Source: Ursus arctos
Taxonomy: Eukaryota > Chordata > Mammalia > Carnivora > Ursidae
DNA length: 64,000 bases
Direction of reading: 5' to 3'
NCBI RefSeq assembly: GCF_023065955.2
Contig: NW_026622808.1
Coordinates: 33,988,475 to 34,052,474 of the forward strand
The position numbers and the translations under genes are program-made. Each line of letters opens with the position of its first letter. Positions within the stretch are counted from its first letter, which is position 1. Under the pieces are notes generated by a model. The model searched no databases, was not told the DNA's origin, and saw only the letters and a program-made list of their open reading frames with translations. Positions 34,424 through 46,147 of this stretch are shown one piece after another.

Positions 34424-35673
34424 TTATGTTCCACAAATGAGTGCAACCATGTGATAATTGTCTTTCTCTGCTTGCCTTATTTCACTTAGCATAATCTCCT
34501 CCAGTCCCGTCCATGTTGCTGCTAATGTTGGGTAATCATTCTTTCTGATGGCTGAGTAATATTCCATTGTATATATGGACCACATCTTCTTAATCCAGTC
34601 ATCTGTTGAAGGGCATCTCAGCTCCTTCCATGATTTAGCTATTGTGGACAATGCTGCTATGAACATTGGGGTGCATATGGCCCTTCTCTTCACTATGTCT
34701 GTATCTTTGGGGTAAATACCCAGTAGTGCAATGGCTGGGTTATAGGGTAGCTCTATTTTTAACTTTTTGAGGGACCTCCACACTGTTTTCCAAAGTGGCT
34801 GTACCAATTTGCATTCCCACCAACAGTGTAAGAGGGATCCCCTTTCTCCACATCCTCTCCAGCATTTGTTGTTTCCTGCCTTGTTAATTTTTTGCCATTC
34901 TAACTGGCGTAAGGTGATATCACAGTGTGGTTTTGATTTGAATTGCCCTGATGGCTAATGATGTTGAACATTTTTTCATGTGTCTGTTAGCCATTTGTAT
35001 GTCTTCTTTGAAGGAGTGTCTCTTCATATCTTCTGCCCATTTTTTGATTTGATTATTTGTTTCTCGTGTATTGAGTTTGAGAAGTTCTTCATAGATCTTG
35101 GGTACCAGCCCTTTATCTGTAATGTCATTTGCAAACGTCTTCTCCCATTCCGTGGGCTGCCTCTTAGTTTTGATGACTGTTTCCTTGGCTGTGCAGAAGC
35201 TCTTTATCTTGATGAAGTCCCAAAAGTTCATTTTTGCTTTTGTTTCACTTGTGTTTGGGGATGTTTTGAGAGAAGTTGTTGTGGCCGACGTCGAAGAGTT
35301 TGCTGCCTATGTTCTCCTCTAGGATTTTGATGGATTCCTGTCTCACATTGACATCTTTTATCCATTTTGAGTTTGTTTTTGTGTATGGTGTAAGAGAATG
35401 GTCGAGTTTCATTCTTCTGTATATAGCTGTCCAATTTTCCCAGCACCATTCATTGAAGAGACTGTCTTTTTTCCATTGGATATTTTTTCCTGCTTTGTCA
35501 AAGGTTAGTTGACCATAGAGTCGAGGGTCCATATCTGGGCTCTTTATTCTGTTCCATTGATCTGTGTGTCTGTTTTTGTGCCAGTACCATGCTATCTTGG
35601 TGATCACAGCTTTGTAATATAGCATGAAATCAGGGAACATGATGCCCCCAGCTCTGTTTTTCTTTTTCAACAT
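34424..35673 (-). pseudogene. L1 ORF2 C-terminal region, fragmented
   Basis: Frames 35673-35245 ([29 protein letters not shown]), 35231-34920 ([20 protein letters not shown]) and 34807-34424 ([20 protein letters not shown], ending VALICGT). Together they cover the C-terminal third of ORF2, with frame breaks near 35240 and 34900. Confidence 0.88.
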
Positions 35674-35989
35674 TTCTTTGACAATTCAGGGTCTTTTCTG
35701 GTTTCATACAAATTTTAGGATTGTTTGTTCCTGCTCTTTGAAAAATGCCAATGGTATTTTGATAGGGATGGCATTGAAAGTATAGATTGCTCTGGGTATC
35801 ATAGACATTTTAACAATGTTTATTCTTCCAATCCATGAGCATGGAAATGTTTTTCCATCTTTTTGTGTCTTCTTCAATTTGTTTCATAAGTGTTCTGTAG
35901 TTTCTAGAGTATAGGTCCTTTACCTCTTTCGATCGGTTTTTTCCTAGGTATCTTATGTTTTTGGTGCTATTGTAAATGGAATTTATTCC

Positions 35990-36741
35990 CTAATTTCTTT
36001 TTAAAATTACATTGTTAGTGTATAAAAAAGCAACTGATTCTTGTGTGTTGATTTTGTATCCTGCCACATTGCTGAATTGCTGTATGAGTTCATCTGTGAA
36101 GAGGGAGAGTTTAACTTCTTCTTTGCCAATTTGAATACCTTTTTTTTTTTCTTTTTGTTGTCTGATTGCTGATGCTAGGACTTCTCGTACTATGTTGAAC
36201 AATAGTGGTGAGAGTGGGCATCCTTGTCGTGTTACGGATCTTGAGAGAAAAGCTCCCAGCTTTTCCCCATTGATAATGATATTCACTGTGGGCTTTTCAT
36301 AGATGGTTTTTATGATATTGAGGAATGTTCCCTCTATCCCGATACTCTGAAGAGTTTTAATCAGGAAAGGATGCTGTATTTTGTCACATGCTTTTTCTGC
36401 ATTAATTGAAAGGACCATGCTGTTCTTGTCTTTTTTTTTTTTAAATTTATGTGATATATGACATTGATTGATTTGCAAATGTTGAACCACCCTTGCATCC
36501 CAGGCATAAATCCTACCTGGTCGTGGTGGATAATCCTTTTACTGTACTGTTGGATCCTCTTGGCTAGGATCTTTTTGGGAATTTTGGCGTCCATATTCAT
36601 CAGGGATATTAGTCTGTAATTCTCCTCTTTGATGGGGCCTTTGCCTGGTTTTGGGGTCAGGGTAATGCTGGCCTCATAGAATGAGATTGGAAGTTTTCCT
36701 TCAGTTTCTCTTTCTCTCTCTCTCTTTTGTTTACATATCAT
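35990..36741 (-). pseudogene. L1 reverse transcriptase remnant
   Basis: Two overlapping frames: 36741-36361 ([48 protein letters not shown]) and 36490-35990 ([45 protein letters not shown]). The DD pair and following residues of the active site are lost: the frame jumps from FTDE to LIQQFSN, a deletion of about 20 codons relative to the copy at 62258-62665. The catalytic core is destroyed. Confidence 0.88.
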
Positions 36742-36786
36742 TTTCTATTTTTCGGAAGAGCTTTAGGAGTATATTTATCATTTATT

Positions 36787-36873
36787 CTAATGAATCATGG
36801 AACTTTACATCAAAAACTATGGGTGTACTGTATGGTGACTAACATAATATAATAAAAAATATTATTAAAAAAA
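36787..36873 (+). mobile_element. Tail-only L1 insertion inside an antisense L1
   Basis: About 87 bp: atcatggaactttacatcaa, gtgtactgtatggtgactaa, aataaaaaatattattaaaaaaaa. It splits the reverse transcriptase region of the antisense host L1, between agtatatttatcatttattc and tttgatagatttcccctggg. Confidence 0.9.
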
Positions 36874-37929
36874 AAGTTTGATAGATTTCCCCTGGGAAGC
36901 CATCTGACCCTGGACTCTTGTTTTTTGGGAGGTTTTTGATCACTGTTTCAATTTCGTTATGGTTATTGGTCTATTCAGATTGTCAATTTCTTCCTTTTTC
37001 AGTCTTGGTATATTACAGGTTTCCAGGAAGGCATCCATTTCTTCCAGGTTGCTTATTTATAGGCATATAGTTGATGATAATAATTTCTAATAATTTCTTT
37101 TTCCTTGGCATGATCTCTCCCCTTTCATTCATGATTTTATTAATTTGGGTCCTTTCTCTTTTCTTTTGGGTAAGTCTGGCCAGTGGTTTATCAATCTTAT
37201 TAATTTTTCACAGAACTAGCTTCTAATCTTTATTATTTCTCTTGTCGTGCTTGGTTTAGGTTTTATTTGCTGTTCTTTCTCCAATTCTTTTAGGTATAAG
37301 GTTAGCTTGTGTATTTGGGATTTTTCTGTTTTTTTGAGTGAGGGTTGGCTATGTAAACCGCCTTCGCAGTATCCCATAGCTTTTGGACCGATGTGTTTTT
37401 GTTCTCATTGATTTCTATTAATTGTTTAAGTTCTTCTTTAATTTCCTAGTTGACCCAAACATGCTTTAGCACAGTTGTCTTTAGCTTCCAAGTGTTTTAA
37501 TTACTTCCAAATATTTTCTTGCGATTGAGTTCCAGTTTCAAAGCATTGTGATCTGAGAATATGCAGGGAATAATCTCAATCTTTTGGTATTGATTGAGAT
37601 CTGATTTGTGACCCAGTATGTGGTTTATTCTGGAGAAAGTTCCATGTGTGTTCAAGAAGAATGAGTATTCTGTTGTTTTAGGGTCGAATGTTCTATATAT
37701 ATCTATGAAGTCCATCTTATCAAATGTGTCATTCAGAGCTCTTGTTTCTTTGTTGATCTTGGCTTAGATGATCTGTCTGTTGCTGAGAGTGGAGTGTTGA
37801 GGTCCCCTACCATTCAAGTATTATTATTAATATGATTCTTTATTTTGGTTAACAGTTGGCTTATGCAGTTGGCTGCTCCCATGTTGGGGGCATAAATATT
37901 TACAATTGTTAGATTTTCTTGTTGGATAG

Positions 37930-37966
37930 AGTGATATAAATGATATAAATGATATAAATGATATAG
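37930..37966. repeat. Small 9-bp tandem repeat
   Basis: Four tandem copies of tgatataaa (the last imperfect) inside the ORF2 region of the antisense L1; other L1 copies in the window do not show this expansion. Confidence 0.88.
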
Positions 37967-38389
37967 TGTCCTCTGTATCTCTTACTTCAGTCTTTCGCTT
38001 AAAATCTAATTTGTCTTATATAAGAATTGCTATCCCAGCTTTTTTTGAGGTTGTTGGCATGAAAAATTGTTCTCCATCCCCTCACTTTCAGTCTGGATGT
38101 ATCTTTAGATTCAAAATGAGTCTCTTGTAGATAGCATATTGATGGGTCATGTCTTTTTATCCAATCTGCAGCCCTGTGCTGTTTCATGGGAGCATTTAGG
38201 CCATTCATTTTGAGGGTGTCTATTGAAATATATGATTTTAGTGCCATCATGTTGCCTGTGAAGTCCGTTTCTATAGATTGTCTCTGTAAATTTCTGGTCT
38301 ATATTACTCTTGGGGTCTTTCTTCTTTTATAGAACCCCCCCCCTTAATATTTCTTACCGGGCCAGCTTGGTGGTCACATATTTCCTCAG

Positions 38390-39170
38390 TTACTGCCAGT
38401 CCTGGAAGCTCCTTGTCTCTCCATCTTTTCTGAATGGCAGCCTTGCTGGATAATGTATCCTTTGCTGCATGTTCTTCTCATTTAGTACCCTGAATATGTT
38501 TTGCCAGCCGTTTCTGGCTTGCCAGGTCTCTGTGGACAGGTCTGATGTTATTCCGATATTCCTCCCTCTGTACATAAGAACTCTTTCCCCCCTAGCTGCT
38601 TTTAGGATTGTTTCCTTGGATCTAAGATTTGCGAGTTGTACTATTATTTGTTGGGGCATTGATCTGTTCGCATTGATCTTGGAAGGGGTCTCTCTGTCTC
38701 TTGGACACGAATGCTTGTTTCCTTCCCCAGATTAGGGAAGTTCTCAGCTACAATTTGCTCAAATATATCTTCTAGACCTCTCTCTCTCCACCCCCTCAGG
38801 GATCCCAGTAATTCTGACATTGGAAAATTTCTTGGCATTATTTATTTCTCTCAGTCTGATCTCTTGGGCTTTTTCTCAGGCCTCCTCACTTTTCTTCTTT
38901 TCTATCATCCTATCTTCTAGCTCACTAATTTGTTCTTTTACCTCGCTTTTTCTGGCAGCCAGAGTATCCAGTTTGGACTGCATTTCATTCAGAACTTTTT
39001 TAAGTTCAGCCTGATTAGCTCTCATTTCTACCCTTAGAGATCTATATCGTCACTAATATATTTCTTAAACTTAGATATCAGCTTCATAATTGTTACTCTG
39101 AAGTCTCTCTCTGACATCTTGCTTATGTCCATATCCATTAGGTCTGTGGCAAAAGTCTCTGATTCTTTTC
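38390..39170 (-). pseudogene. L1 ORF1, decayed
   Basis: The C-terminal part is readable at 38659-38390 (MPQQIIVQLANLRSKETIL, ITSDLSTETWQARNGW, PARLPFRKDGETRSF) and another piece at 38838-38644 (FEQIVAENFPNLGKETSIRV). The N-terminal coiled-coil part (about 38850-39170) is recognisable in nucleotides (ttctgacattggaaaatttc) but not in an open frame. Confidence 0.8.
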
Positions 39171-40050
39171 TTTGTTAGGAGTTCCTCCTCTTAGTCATTC
39201 TGTTGGGGGGTGGTTGAGGGAATGTGCAGAGTCCAAAGTATTAACCATGACCCAAGCATGATGCACCTGTTTTATAGGGACCCTAGGGTTTTTGTCCTCT
39301 TTTTCTTCCAGTCTGTCTTCTGGGGGAGGGGCCAACCTTGCTTAGGCAGAGTTGCTCTGCCCCCTGTGTGTGTGTGGGGTGTGGGCTCAATGAAAACTGG
39401 TTTGTTGAGTTTTTGTTCTCTGGCGGCTTTCTCTGGTGGCTTCCCGAGTCTCTTCCTAGAGTCAGAGAAGTGACTGCGCCAAAACCTCTGTCCCAGAACA
39501 GAGAATTTGCAGTGTGCTCTTCACTGAGCTCTCCAGGACACACAGTCTCCATTTCTGTCTGTGTTGCTAAGAACCACAGCCTCCCCTGTTGTGCACCGCT
39601 CAGCAGCTCTCCCAGAGGTTGATCCCAGGACTGGCACATCTCTGCCCTTTGTGCTTCTAAAACTGCGAACTGCCCCTGGTTAGCGTGCTTGCATGCACCT
39701 GCAGCTCCTGGGTCCTGTCTGGGGGCTGCACTAAAGTCCTACCAGTCTACAAGTCTGTGCCCGATCCCCAGTGCAGGACGCTTTTGCACTCTGGTGATAT
39801 ATCACCTTCCCAGCGCCCCTTATGGTGGCTCCCTCCCTCTTCTGTTTATCTTCCAATATCTGCACATAGAATCATGGCTCCACCCTTCATACCTCGAGAC
39901 TGCTGGAGATTTTCTGCTTGTAGAGATCTAGATATATATTCTTACATCTCAGGCTGATTTTGTAGGTGTTCAGATGGTTTGGTAGATATCCGGCTGAATT
40001 CAGGGGACTGGTTGAAATAGGGTCCCCTACTCCTCTACCATCTTCCCTCT

Positions 40051-40388
40051 TCCCCTCAGCAGTTTCATCACTTAAGAAGTTTCTCTCTGTAGAGAAATAA
40101 ATAGACTCAATGAAGTGGACTTTATTTGTATAATGAGGTATAATAGAGTGCTTGGATAAGAGTGTATCTATGCCTGAGCCAGGATAGAAAAATCTCCATC
40201 CCTCTGAGGCAGTTAAAACCTTAATATCTCATTTCAGTAAACTTATTTTGATGTGAAAACCATAATTTATTGAAAATGGTGACATCTTTACTCATTCTTG
40301 TCAAAAACAAGATTGTGAAATTTTAAATGTTTATCCTACAAGTACTTTTTTTTTTTTTTTAAACAAAAGCACATTGGAAATCACACAC
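40051..40388. other. Intronic sequence without a gene
   Basis: Ordinary AT-rich intron with a T run at about 40347-40360. Nothing recognisable. Confidence 0.55.
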
Positions 40389-40556
40389 GGGGGCACCTGG
40401 GAGGCTCAGTTGGTTAAGCATCTGCTCAGATCATGATCCCAGGGTCCTGGGATGGAGTCCCACATGGGCTCTCCGCTCAGTGGGAATCTGCTTCTTCCTC
40501 TGCCTCTATGTGCACACACACTCTCTCTCTCTCAAAAATAAAAAAATCTTAAAAAA
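40389..40556 (+). mobile_element. CAN-SINE, sense, internally shortened
   Basis: gggggcacctgggaggctca, ttggttaagcatctgctcag, gatcccagggtcctgggatg, CT-rich block, then caaaaataaaaaaatctt. It lacks about 15 bases between the A- and B-box regions compared with its relatives. An imperfect flanking repeat cacacac/gacacac is seen. Confidence 0.92.
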
Positions 40557-40765
40557 TGACACACAGAAGGTATCGTTCTCCCTTTGCCAATATAACAATT
40601 GAGGTCAATTATTAATAAACTAGAAAATAAATTTATTAGATTTATCTTTATTCTTCATGTAGAGTTATCACAGCAATGGAAAAAAGAAAATTTTCCAAGA
40701 ACTAAGAAATCTTCATCAAAAAACTATATATAGTTGTTTTCATTTTCTTTTTTCTTTTCTTTTTA
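40557..40765. other. Short intronic spacer
   Basis: No recognisable gene or repeat; ends in a TTTTC-rich run leading into the antisense L1. Confidence 0.5.
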
Positions 40766-41500
40766 ATTATTTTTAATTTAAATTTAATTAGCCAAGGTAT
40801 ACTACATTAGTACTTTTTGTTATAATGTTCAATGATTCATTAGTTCAGTATATACCCAGTGCTCATCTTATCACGTGCCTTCTTTAACGCCCATCACCCA
40901 GTTACCCCATCCCCCTACCCACCTCCTTTTCCGCAACCTTAGTTTGTTTCCCAGAATCAAGAGTCTCATATGCTTTGTCTCCCTCTCTGATTTTTTCCCA
41001 TTCAGTATCCCCCTCCCCCTTATTGGGCTCTGCACTATCCCTTATGTTCCACATCTGAGTGAAACCATATGATAATTGTGTTTCTCTGATTGACTTATTT
41101 CACTTAGCATAATACCCTCCAGTTCCACCCATGTTGTTGTAAATGGTAGATATTCATCCTTTCTGATGGCTGAGTAATATTCCATTGTATATCTGAATTA
41201 CATCCTCTTTATCCAGCCATTCATTGAAGGACCTCTCTGCTCCTTCCACAGTTTAGCTATTTGTGGACATCGCTACTATGAACATTGGAGTACATGTGCT
41301 GCTTCTTTTCACTATATCTGTATCTTTGGGGTAAATACCCACTAGTGCAATTGCTGGGTTATAGGGTAGCTCTAACATCCTGAGAAACCTCCCCAATGTT
41401 TTCCAGAGTAGCTGTACCAGCTTGTATTCTTACCAACAGTGTAAGAGGGTTCCCCTTTCTCCACATCCTCGCCAACACATATTGTTCCCTGTCTTGTCCT
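40766..41500 (-). mobile_element. Older L1, 5'-truncated, antisense
   Basis: Reverse-strand 3' UTR (aattagccaaggtatactac, catcacccagttaccccatc) and ORF2 C-terminus (ttggggtaaatacccactag, tttctccacatcctcgccaa). Diverged more than the young copies, with no long open frame left. Confidence 0.88.
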
Positions 41501-41549
41501 ATGAGTGGGTTTAACAAACAATTACACTGTCTATTAAGGTGACACTATA

Positions 41550-41651
41550 GGGGGACCTGTCTGGCTCAGTCAGTACAGCATGTGACTCTTGATCTCAGGG
41601 TTGTGAGTTCAAGCCCCATGTTGGGCACAGAGTCTACTTTAAAAAAAAAAA
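41550..41651 (+). mobile_element. Short tRNA-like CAN-SINE
   Basis: About 100 bp: ggggacctgtctggctcagt, catgtgactcttgatctcag, ggttgtgagttcaagcccca, then cagagtctactttaaaaaaaaaa. It keeps a clear B box (gagttcaagcccc) but lacks the CT-rich body. Exact TSD gacactata at 41541-41549 and 41652-41660. Confidence 0.94.
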
Positions 41652-41833
41652 GACACTATAAATTAAATATAAAAGGCTGTGTACTTGCATTAATTTTGGA
41701 CTATGAATTTTCCCTCAAGAGTATAACTAAAGCATTTTATAATTGCAGCTAAATCGTCTTAGTCATTTATTTGTACTATTTTAGGATGACATGATATTAG
41801 AATTTTTGCTTTCATGTTAAAAACTCACCTTTA

Positions 41834-42042
41834 GGGGTGCCTGGGTGGCACAGTCAGTTAAGTATCTGCCTTCAGCTCAGGTCATGATCCCAGGGTCCTG
41901 GGATCGAGTTCCTCATCAGGTTCCCTGCTCATCAGGGAACCTGCTTCTCCATCTCCACCAAGCTTGTGCTCTCTTTTGCTATCTTTGTCACTATATAGCA
42001 CTGTCTCTCTCAAATAAATACATAAAATCTTTAAAAGAAAAG
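41834..42042 (+). mobile_element. CAN-SINE, sense
   Basis: ggggtgcctgggtggcacag, tatctgccttcagctcaggt, ctcaaataaatacataaaat, A-rich tail. Exact 9-bp TSD tcaccttta at 41825-41833 and 42043-42051. Confidence 0.95.
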
Positions 42043-42051
42043 TCACCTTTA

Positions 42052-42519
42052 TTTAAGTGAGTATCTGTAATGAAGTTTACCCTGTATTTTACTTTTCCTT
42101 TGTAATAGAATATACATTAAATAAAATAATATTTTCATGTTACAGGAAGATATTACACAAATTTCTAATAGAACATAGATATTAAAGATATGCTTTATAA
42201 CAGCTCTACTTTGTATTGAATAAGAGATTTTTAAATTTTTTTCAGGAATCCCTAAGAAATGAACTGCTTCTGGATTTTACTGGAAATAAGGCACAGCTCT
42301 CTAATTCTTCTGTATAGTGTCTTTCTAATCTTTGGAAGATTAAATTTGTAAATTGAAGGTTGCATGTCCTGTTGGGGTCCACCTAAAGAACAATCAAGAT
42401 ATAAAATTCATTCTTATGATCATCCTAAGAATATTGATTTGCCAAACATTAAAAACGTATATGCTTACATCATCATATGCTTTGGTTCCATATGAGAGGA
42501 ATTCAGCAGAGAGATTGTA
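42052..42519. other. Intronic sequence without a gene
   Basis: A pyrimidine tract and cag at about 42233-42245 followed by an open stretch looks superficially like an exon, but it meets stop codons soon and has no donor; see the rejected items. Confidence 0.55.
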
Positions 42520-42600
42520 TGGTGACTAAGTGCATGGGCTCTGGAGAGATACTCCCTGAGTTCAAATTCTAATGCTACAACTTGGTAGCTGCATGATTTT

Positions 42601-43809
42601 TTTTTGTTTTTTTTTAATAATATTTTTTTATTATATTATGTTAGTCACCATACAGTACATCCCTGGTTTTTGATGTAAAGTTCCATGATTCATTAGTTCC
42701 ATATAACACCCAGTGCACAATGTAATACGTGCCCTTCTTACTACCCATCACCAGCCTATCCCATTCCCCCACCCCCTCCCCTCTGAAGCCCTCAGTTTGT
42801 TTCTCAGAGTCCATAATCTCTCATGCTTCATTCCCCCTTCTGATTACCCCCTTTCTTTATCCCTTTTTTCTCCTACTGATCTTCCTACTTCTTATGTTCC
42901 ATAAATGAGTGAAACCATATGATAATTGTCTTTCTCTGCTTGACTTATTTCACTTAGCATTATCTCCTCCAGTGCTGTCCATGTTGCAGCAAATGTTGAG
43001 AAATCGTTCTTTTTGATAGCTGAGTAATATTCCATTGTATATATGGACCACATTTTCTTAATCCAGTCATCTGTTGAAGGGCATCTTGGCTCCTTCCACG
43101 ATTTAGCTATTGTGGACAATGCTGCTATCAACATAGTATTAGAAGTCCTTACAACAGCAATCAGACAACTAAAAAAGGGATAAAAGGTATCCAAATCGGC
43201 AAAGAAGAAGTCAAAATGTCTCTCTTCACAGATGACATGATACTCTATATGGAAAAACCAAAAGAATCCACCCCCAAACTACTAGAACTTATAGAGCAAT
43301 TCAGTAATGTGGCGGGATACAAAATCAATGCTCAGAAATCAGTTGCATTTCTATACACAAATAATGAGACTGAAGAAAGAGAAATTAGGGAATCCATTCC
43401 ATTTACAACAGCACCAAAAATCATACGTTATCTTGGAATTAACTTAACCAGAGATGTAAAGGATCTATATTCTAGAAACTACAAATCACTCTTGAAAGAC
43501 ATTGAAGAAGACACCAAAAGATGGAAAAATATTCCATGTTCATGGATCGAAAGAATTAACATAGTTAAAATGTCCATGCTACCCAGAGCAATCTACACTT
43601 TCAGTGCTATCCCGATCAAAATACCGATGACATTTTTCAAAGAACTGGAACAAACACCCCTTAAATTTGTGTGGAACCAGAAAAGGCCCCGAATCGCCAA
43701 AGAATTGTTGAAAAGGAAAAACAAAGCTGGGGGCATCACGTTGCCAGATTTTGAGCTGTACTACAAAGCTGTGATCACAAATACAGCATGGTACTGGCAC
43801 AAAAAAAAG
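42601..43809 (-). mobile_element. L1 with 5' inversion inside MIR
   Basis: TSD tagctgcatgatttt (42586-42600) and tagcgcatgatttt (43810-43823), one base different in length. Bases 42601-43131 are reverse-strand 3' UTR and ORF2 end; 43132-43809 are forward-strand ORF2 (reverse transcriptase end and C-terminal part). About 0.8 kb of L1 between the two segments is absent, a deletion at the inversion joint. Confidence 0.94.
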
Positions 43810-43812
43810 TAG
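43216..43812 (+). pseudogene. L1 reverse transcriptase C-terminal half, clean frame
   Basis: 198 codons starting [20 protein letters not shown]. This includes the YXDD-like active-site segment FTDD, then [70 protein letters not shown], and a stop within WYWHKKK where the TSD begins. It is the inverted 5' segment of the surrounding L1. The N-terminal endonuclease and first reverse transcriptase motifs are absent, so no active protein is possible. Confidence 0.92.
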
Positions 43813-43913
43813 CGCATGATTTTGTGCCTCTTAGTTTCCTCCTAGGAGATAACAAGGGTGTCTACCTCCTAAGGTTGTCATGTCACTTAAATGGTATAAA
43901 AGTTTAGAATGGT

Positions 43914-44827
43914 ACATAGGAAATAGGAAGATCGGTAGGAGAAGAAAGGGAAGAATGAAAGGGGTAAACAGAAGAGTGAATGAACCATGAGAGACTATGG
44001 ACTCTGCATAACAAACTGAGAGCTTCAGAGGGGAGGGGAGTGAGGGATTGGGATATGCCGGTGATGGGTATTAAGGAGGGTGTGTATTGCATGGTGCACT
44101 GGGTATTAAACGCAAGTAATGAATCATGGAACATTACATCAAAAACTAGGAATCTACTGTATAGTGACTAACATAACATAATAAAAAATTATTTAAAAAA
44201 AGAATAAGGAACAGCTTTGAAGATTCCTTCCCAAATGGCATTTTTTAAAAGTGAATTATTTTATTCAAGCATTACATACATAAAGAAAAGTGCACAAATC
44301 AAATGTATAGCTCAGTGATTTTTCATAAACTGGACACACCTGTGTACCCAACAGTGAGACACTACCTGCCCCCAGACAGCCTCGTGCCTACTCTGAGTTC
44401 CTAGCCCCTCCAGAGGTACTACACGGACTCAGTCCTACTACATCAGTTTTGCCTGTTTTAGAACTTTCTAGCAACTGCATTGTATGTATGTACTATTCTG
44501 TGTCTGGCTTCTCTCTCTCAACACCATGAGGCTCATTCACTTTGTTTTATGTAGTTGTAGTTTATTCATCTTTGTTGCACCTTGTTCCATTGTATGATTA
44601 TAATACAATTTATTTATCCACTCTGCTGTTGATAGACATTTGAGTTGTTTTGAATTTGCAATTATTTGGTGCAGCTGTGAATATTCTTATGCACATGTCC
44701 TACATATGTATTCCTGTTGAGCGTGCACCTACGAATGGAATTACAATGTCATGGGTCTTGCACAGAATCAGTTTAAATCCAAATATTTAAATAAATATTG
44801 CCAACCAGTCCCCCCCCCCCGACAAAA
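43914..44827 (+). mobile_element. L1 3' end carrying a 3'-transduced genomic segment
   Basis: L1 3' UTR at 43914-44202 (aggaagatcggtaggagaag ... aataaaaaattatttaaaaa) is followed not by a TSD but by about 620 bp of unrelated sequence, then aataaa (44790-44795), a C run (44810-44820), gac and an A tail from 44824. The TSD aaaagtttagaatggt stands at 43898-43913 and 44828-44843, outside the whole unit. This is the structure of L1 read-through with transduction of downstream DNA. Confidence 0.87.
44203..44823. other. Transduced segment containing an ancient L1M fragment
   Basis: Non-L1 start (gaacagctttgaagattcct), then about 44245-44790 resembling a reverse-strand ancient L1M 3' region (tgattttttcataaactggac, gcctcgtgcctactctgagt, atttatttatccactctgct). 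It ends with aataaa and a C run. As part of a transduction it would derive from another genomic locus, the source L1's 3' flank. Confidence 0.75.
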
Positions 44828-44915
44828 AAAAGTTTAGAATGGTGCCTGGCACATTTTTAAATGCTTGATTAAATGCTTATTATTTCATTTTTGTTGTTAT
44901 TTAATAAGAATGATA

Positions 44916-46137
44916 TTTACTGTTGTAGGAGTCTGTTCCTAAAGCAAGTCTCCTATCTTCTTTAGTCCTACATTTTTACAAAGATATCCTAGCCTCCATC
45001 CCACCTTATCCTAAAAATATTACTCTTTAGAAGTACAAGCTCTTTTTCTTGCTGCATTTTCAAATATATTTTGTACATAACAAAATGATAGTTTTAAAAG
45101 ATTTTTCTCTCCAAGTATATTCTGTAAATCAGTGTTTTAATGACCTTTAATGCTGGCCAATTGAAGATAACTGTTAGTATATTTTATTTTAGGTAGGTTA
45201 AAATCTAAAATAATATTTTGGCAGGCATCCTTGTGGCTATCCAGTATCCACAGTCCTTTTTTTCCTTATTAAAAGAGCCCCATACTATTTATATTGGCAG
45301 TGTGTACAGCTAAAGTACCTACCTTTCTAGACTCCCTTGAAGCTAGGAGAGACTGTGTAATGTATTTCTGGCCAAGAGCTATAATAAGTCTACGAAGTGG
45401 TTTCTGGAAAAGCCATTGTTTTCCTTATAACGAGTGAATTTACTACATTGGTGTATGGTGGAGCACCATCTTATTACTGGGAGATGGTATTTATGAGGTT
45501 AAAAATCACCTTCCAAGGATTGCAGAGCACAAAAATAGAAGATGTCTAAGATATTGCTGACACTGTAGAATCACTGTAAAAGCTGTACACTATTTACTTC
45601 AGAACTTTTGTTATGTGAAAAAAATAATCATCTATTTGGTTAAATCTTTTTATTAGGTTTATAAAATGCAGCCAATTACAAACCTAATTGATTTATTAGA
45701 TGTCACTGAAGGAAGAGTGAATTGACTCATTAAATGATTGATTATAACTACTTTTAATTCACTAATTTTATTTGTTTTTCTGTAAAATAGTGGACTTGCC
45801 TTCATTATTGTCCGTATCTATTGAAATGGAAAGGAAAAGATTTTTAAATTGTTTATATACAAATGCATATTTTAAATTTACTTTTTCTTTCAGATATAAA
45901 TTTCACTGAATTGAGTATTTTGATCTTATAATACATAGCTTTTATAGCAGACAAATTCAACTTACATTTGTTTGAAAAGTTATAGACTCCATGAAGACAT
46001 GATAAGTAAAGAAAAGATAACCTAAGTAGTAGATATTATTTCATTTTATTATACTGCCTTTTCTAGTTGGCTAAATTTTCTTTGGGAAGTAAATTTTTAT
46101 TTCTGTGTTCTTTTTAAAAGTATTAGCAAAACAAAAA
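44916..46137. other. Intronic sequence; one old repeat of uncertain family
   Basis: Bases 45320-45560 (agactcccttgaagctagga, atttctggccaagagctata, gattgcagagcacaaaaata) resemble a widespread old mammalian repeat whose family I cannot name with confidence. The rest is AT-rich intron. Confidence 0.45.
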
Positions 46138-46147
46138 GATTAATTAG

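Larger units (their letters stand above)
34147..40050 (-). mobile_element. Nearly full-length L1 of a diverged subfamily, antisense
   Basis: In minus-strand order: 5' UTR (about 40050-39180), ORF1 remnants (39170-38390), ORF2 start (38250, MMALKSYISIDTLKMNGLNA), endonuclease piece 37715-37497 (with SDHNALKLEL), reverse transcriptase pieces 36741-35990, C-terminus 35673-34424, and 3' UTR to 34147. Its sequence differs from the 7495-13957 copy throughout (for example [18 protein letters not shown] at 35245-35300). No clear TSD. An L1 tail is inserted at about 36787-36873. Treating the whole as one element is inferred from the uninterrupted order. Confidence 0.82.
42520..44915 (+). mobile_element. 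MIR element split by two L1 insertions
   Basis: The MIR pieces read in order: ctaagtgcatgggctctgga ... caacttggtagctgcatgat (42526-42600), tgcctcttagtttcctccta ... cacttaaatggtataaaag (43824-43913), then gtgcctggcacatttttaaa (44843-44915). Joined, they follow the tRNA-derived MIR order through its core to the AT-rich end. The gaps are exactly the two L1 insertions with their TSDs. Confidence 0.85.

Noticed and set aside
37930..37966. CRISPR-like or regulatory repeat
   Set aside because: It is a simple 9-bp tandem expansion within an L1 in mammalian DNA, with no spacers.
42225..42320. Exon-like stretch after a pyrimidine tract and cag
   Set aside because: The open frame ends at a stop within about 25 codons, there is no GT donor in frame, and it does not resemble any DOCK3 segment I know.
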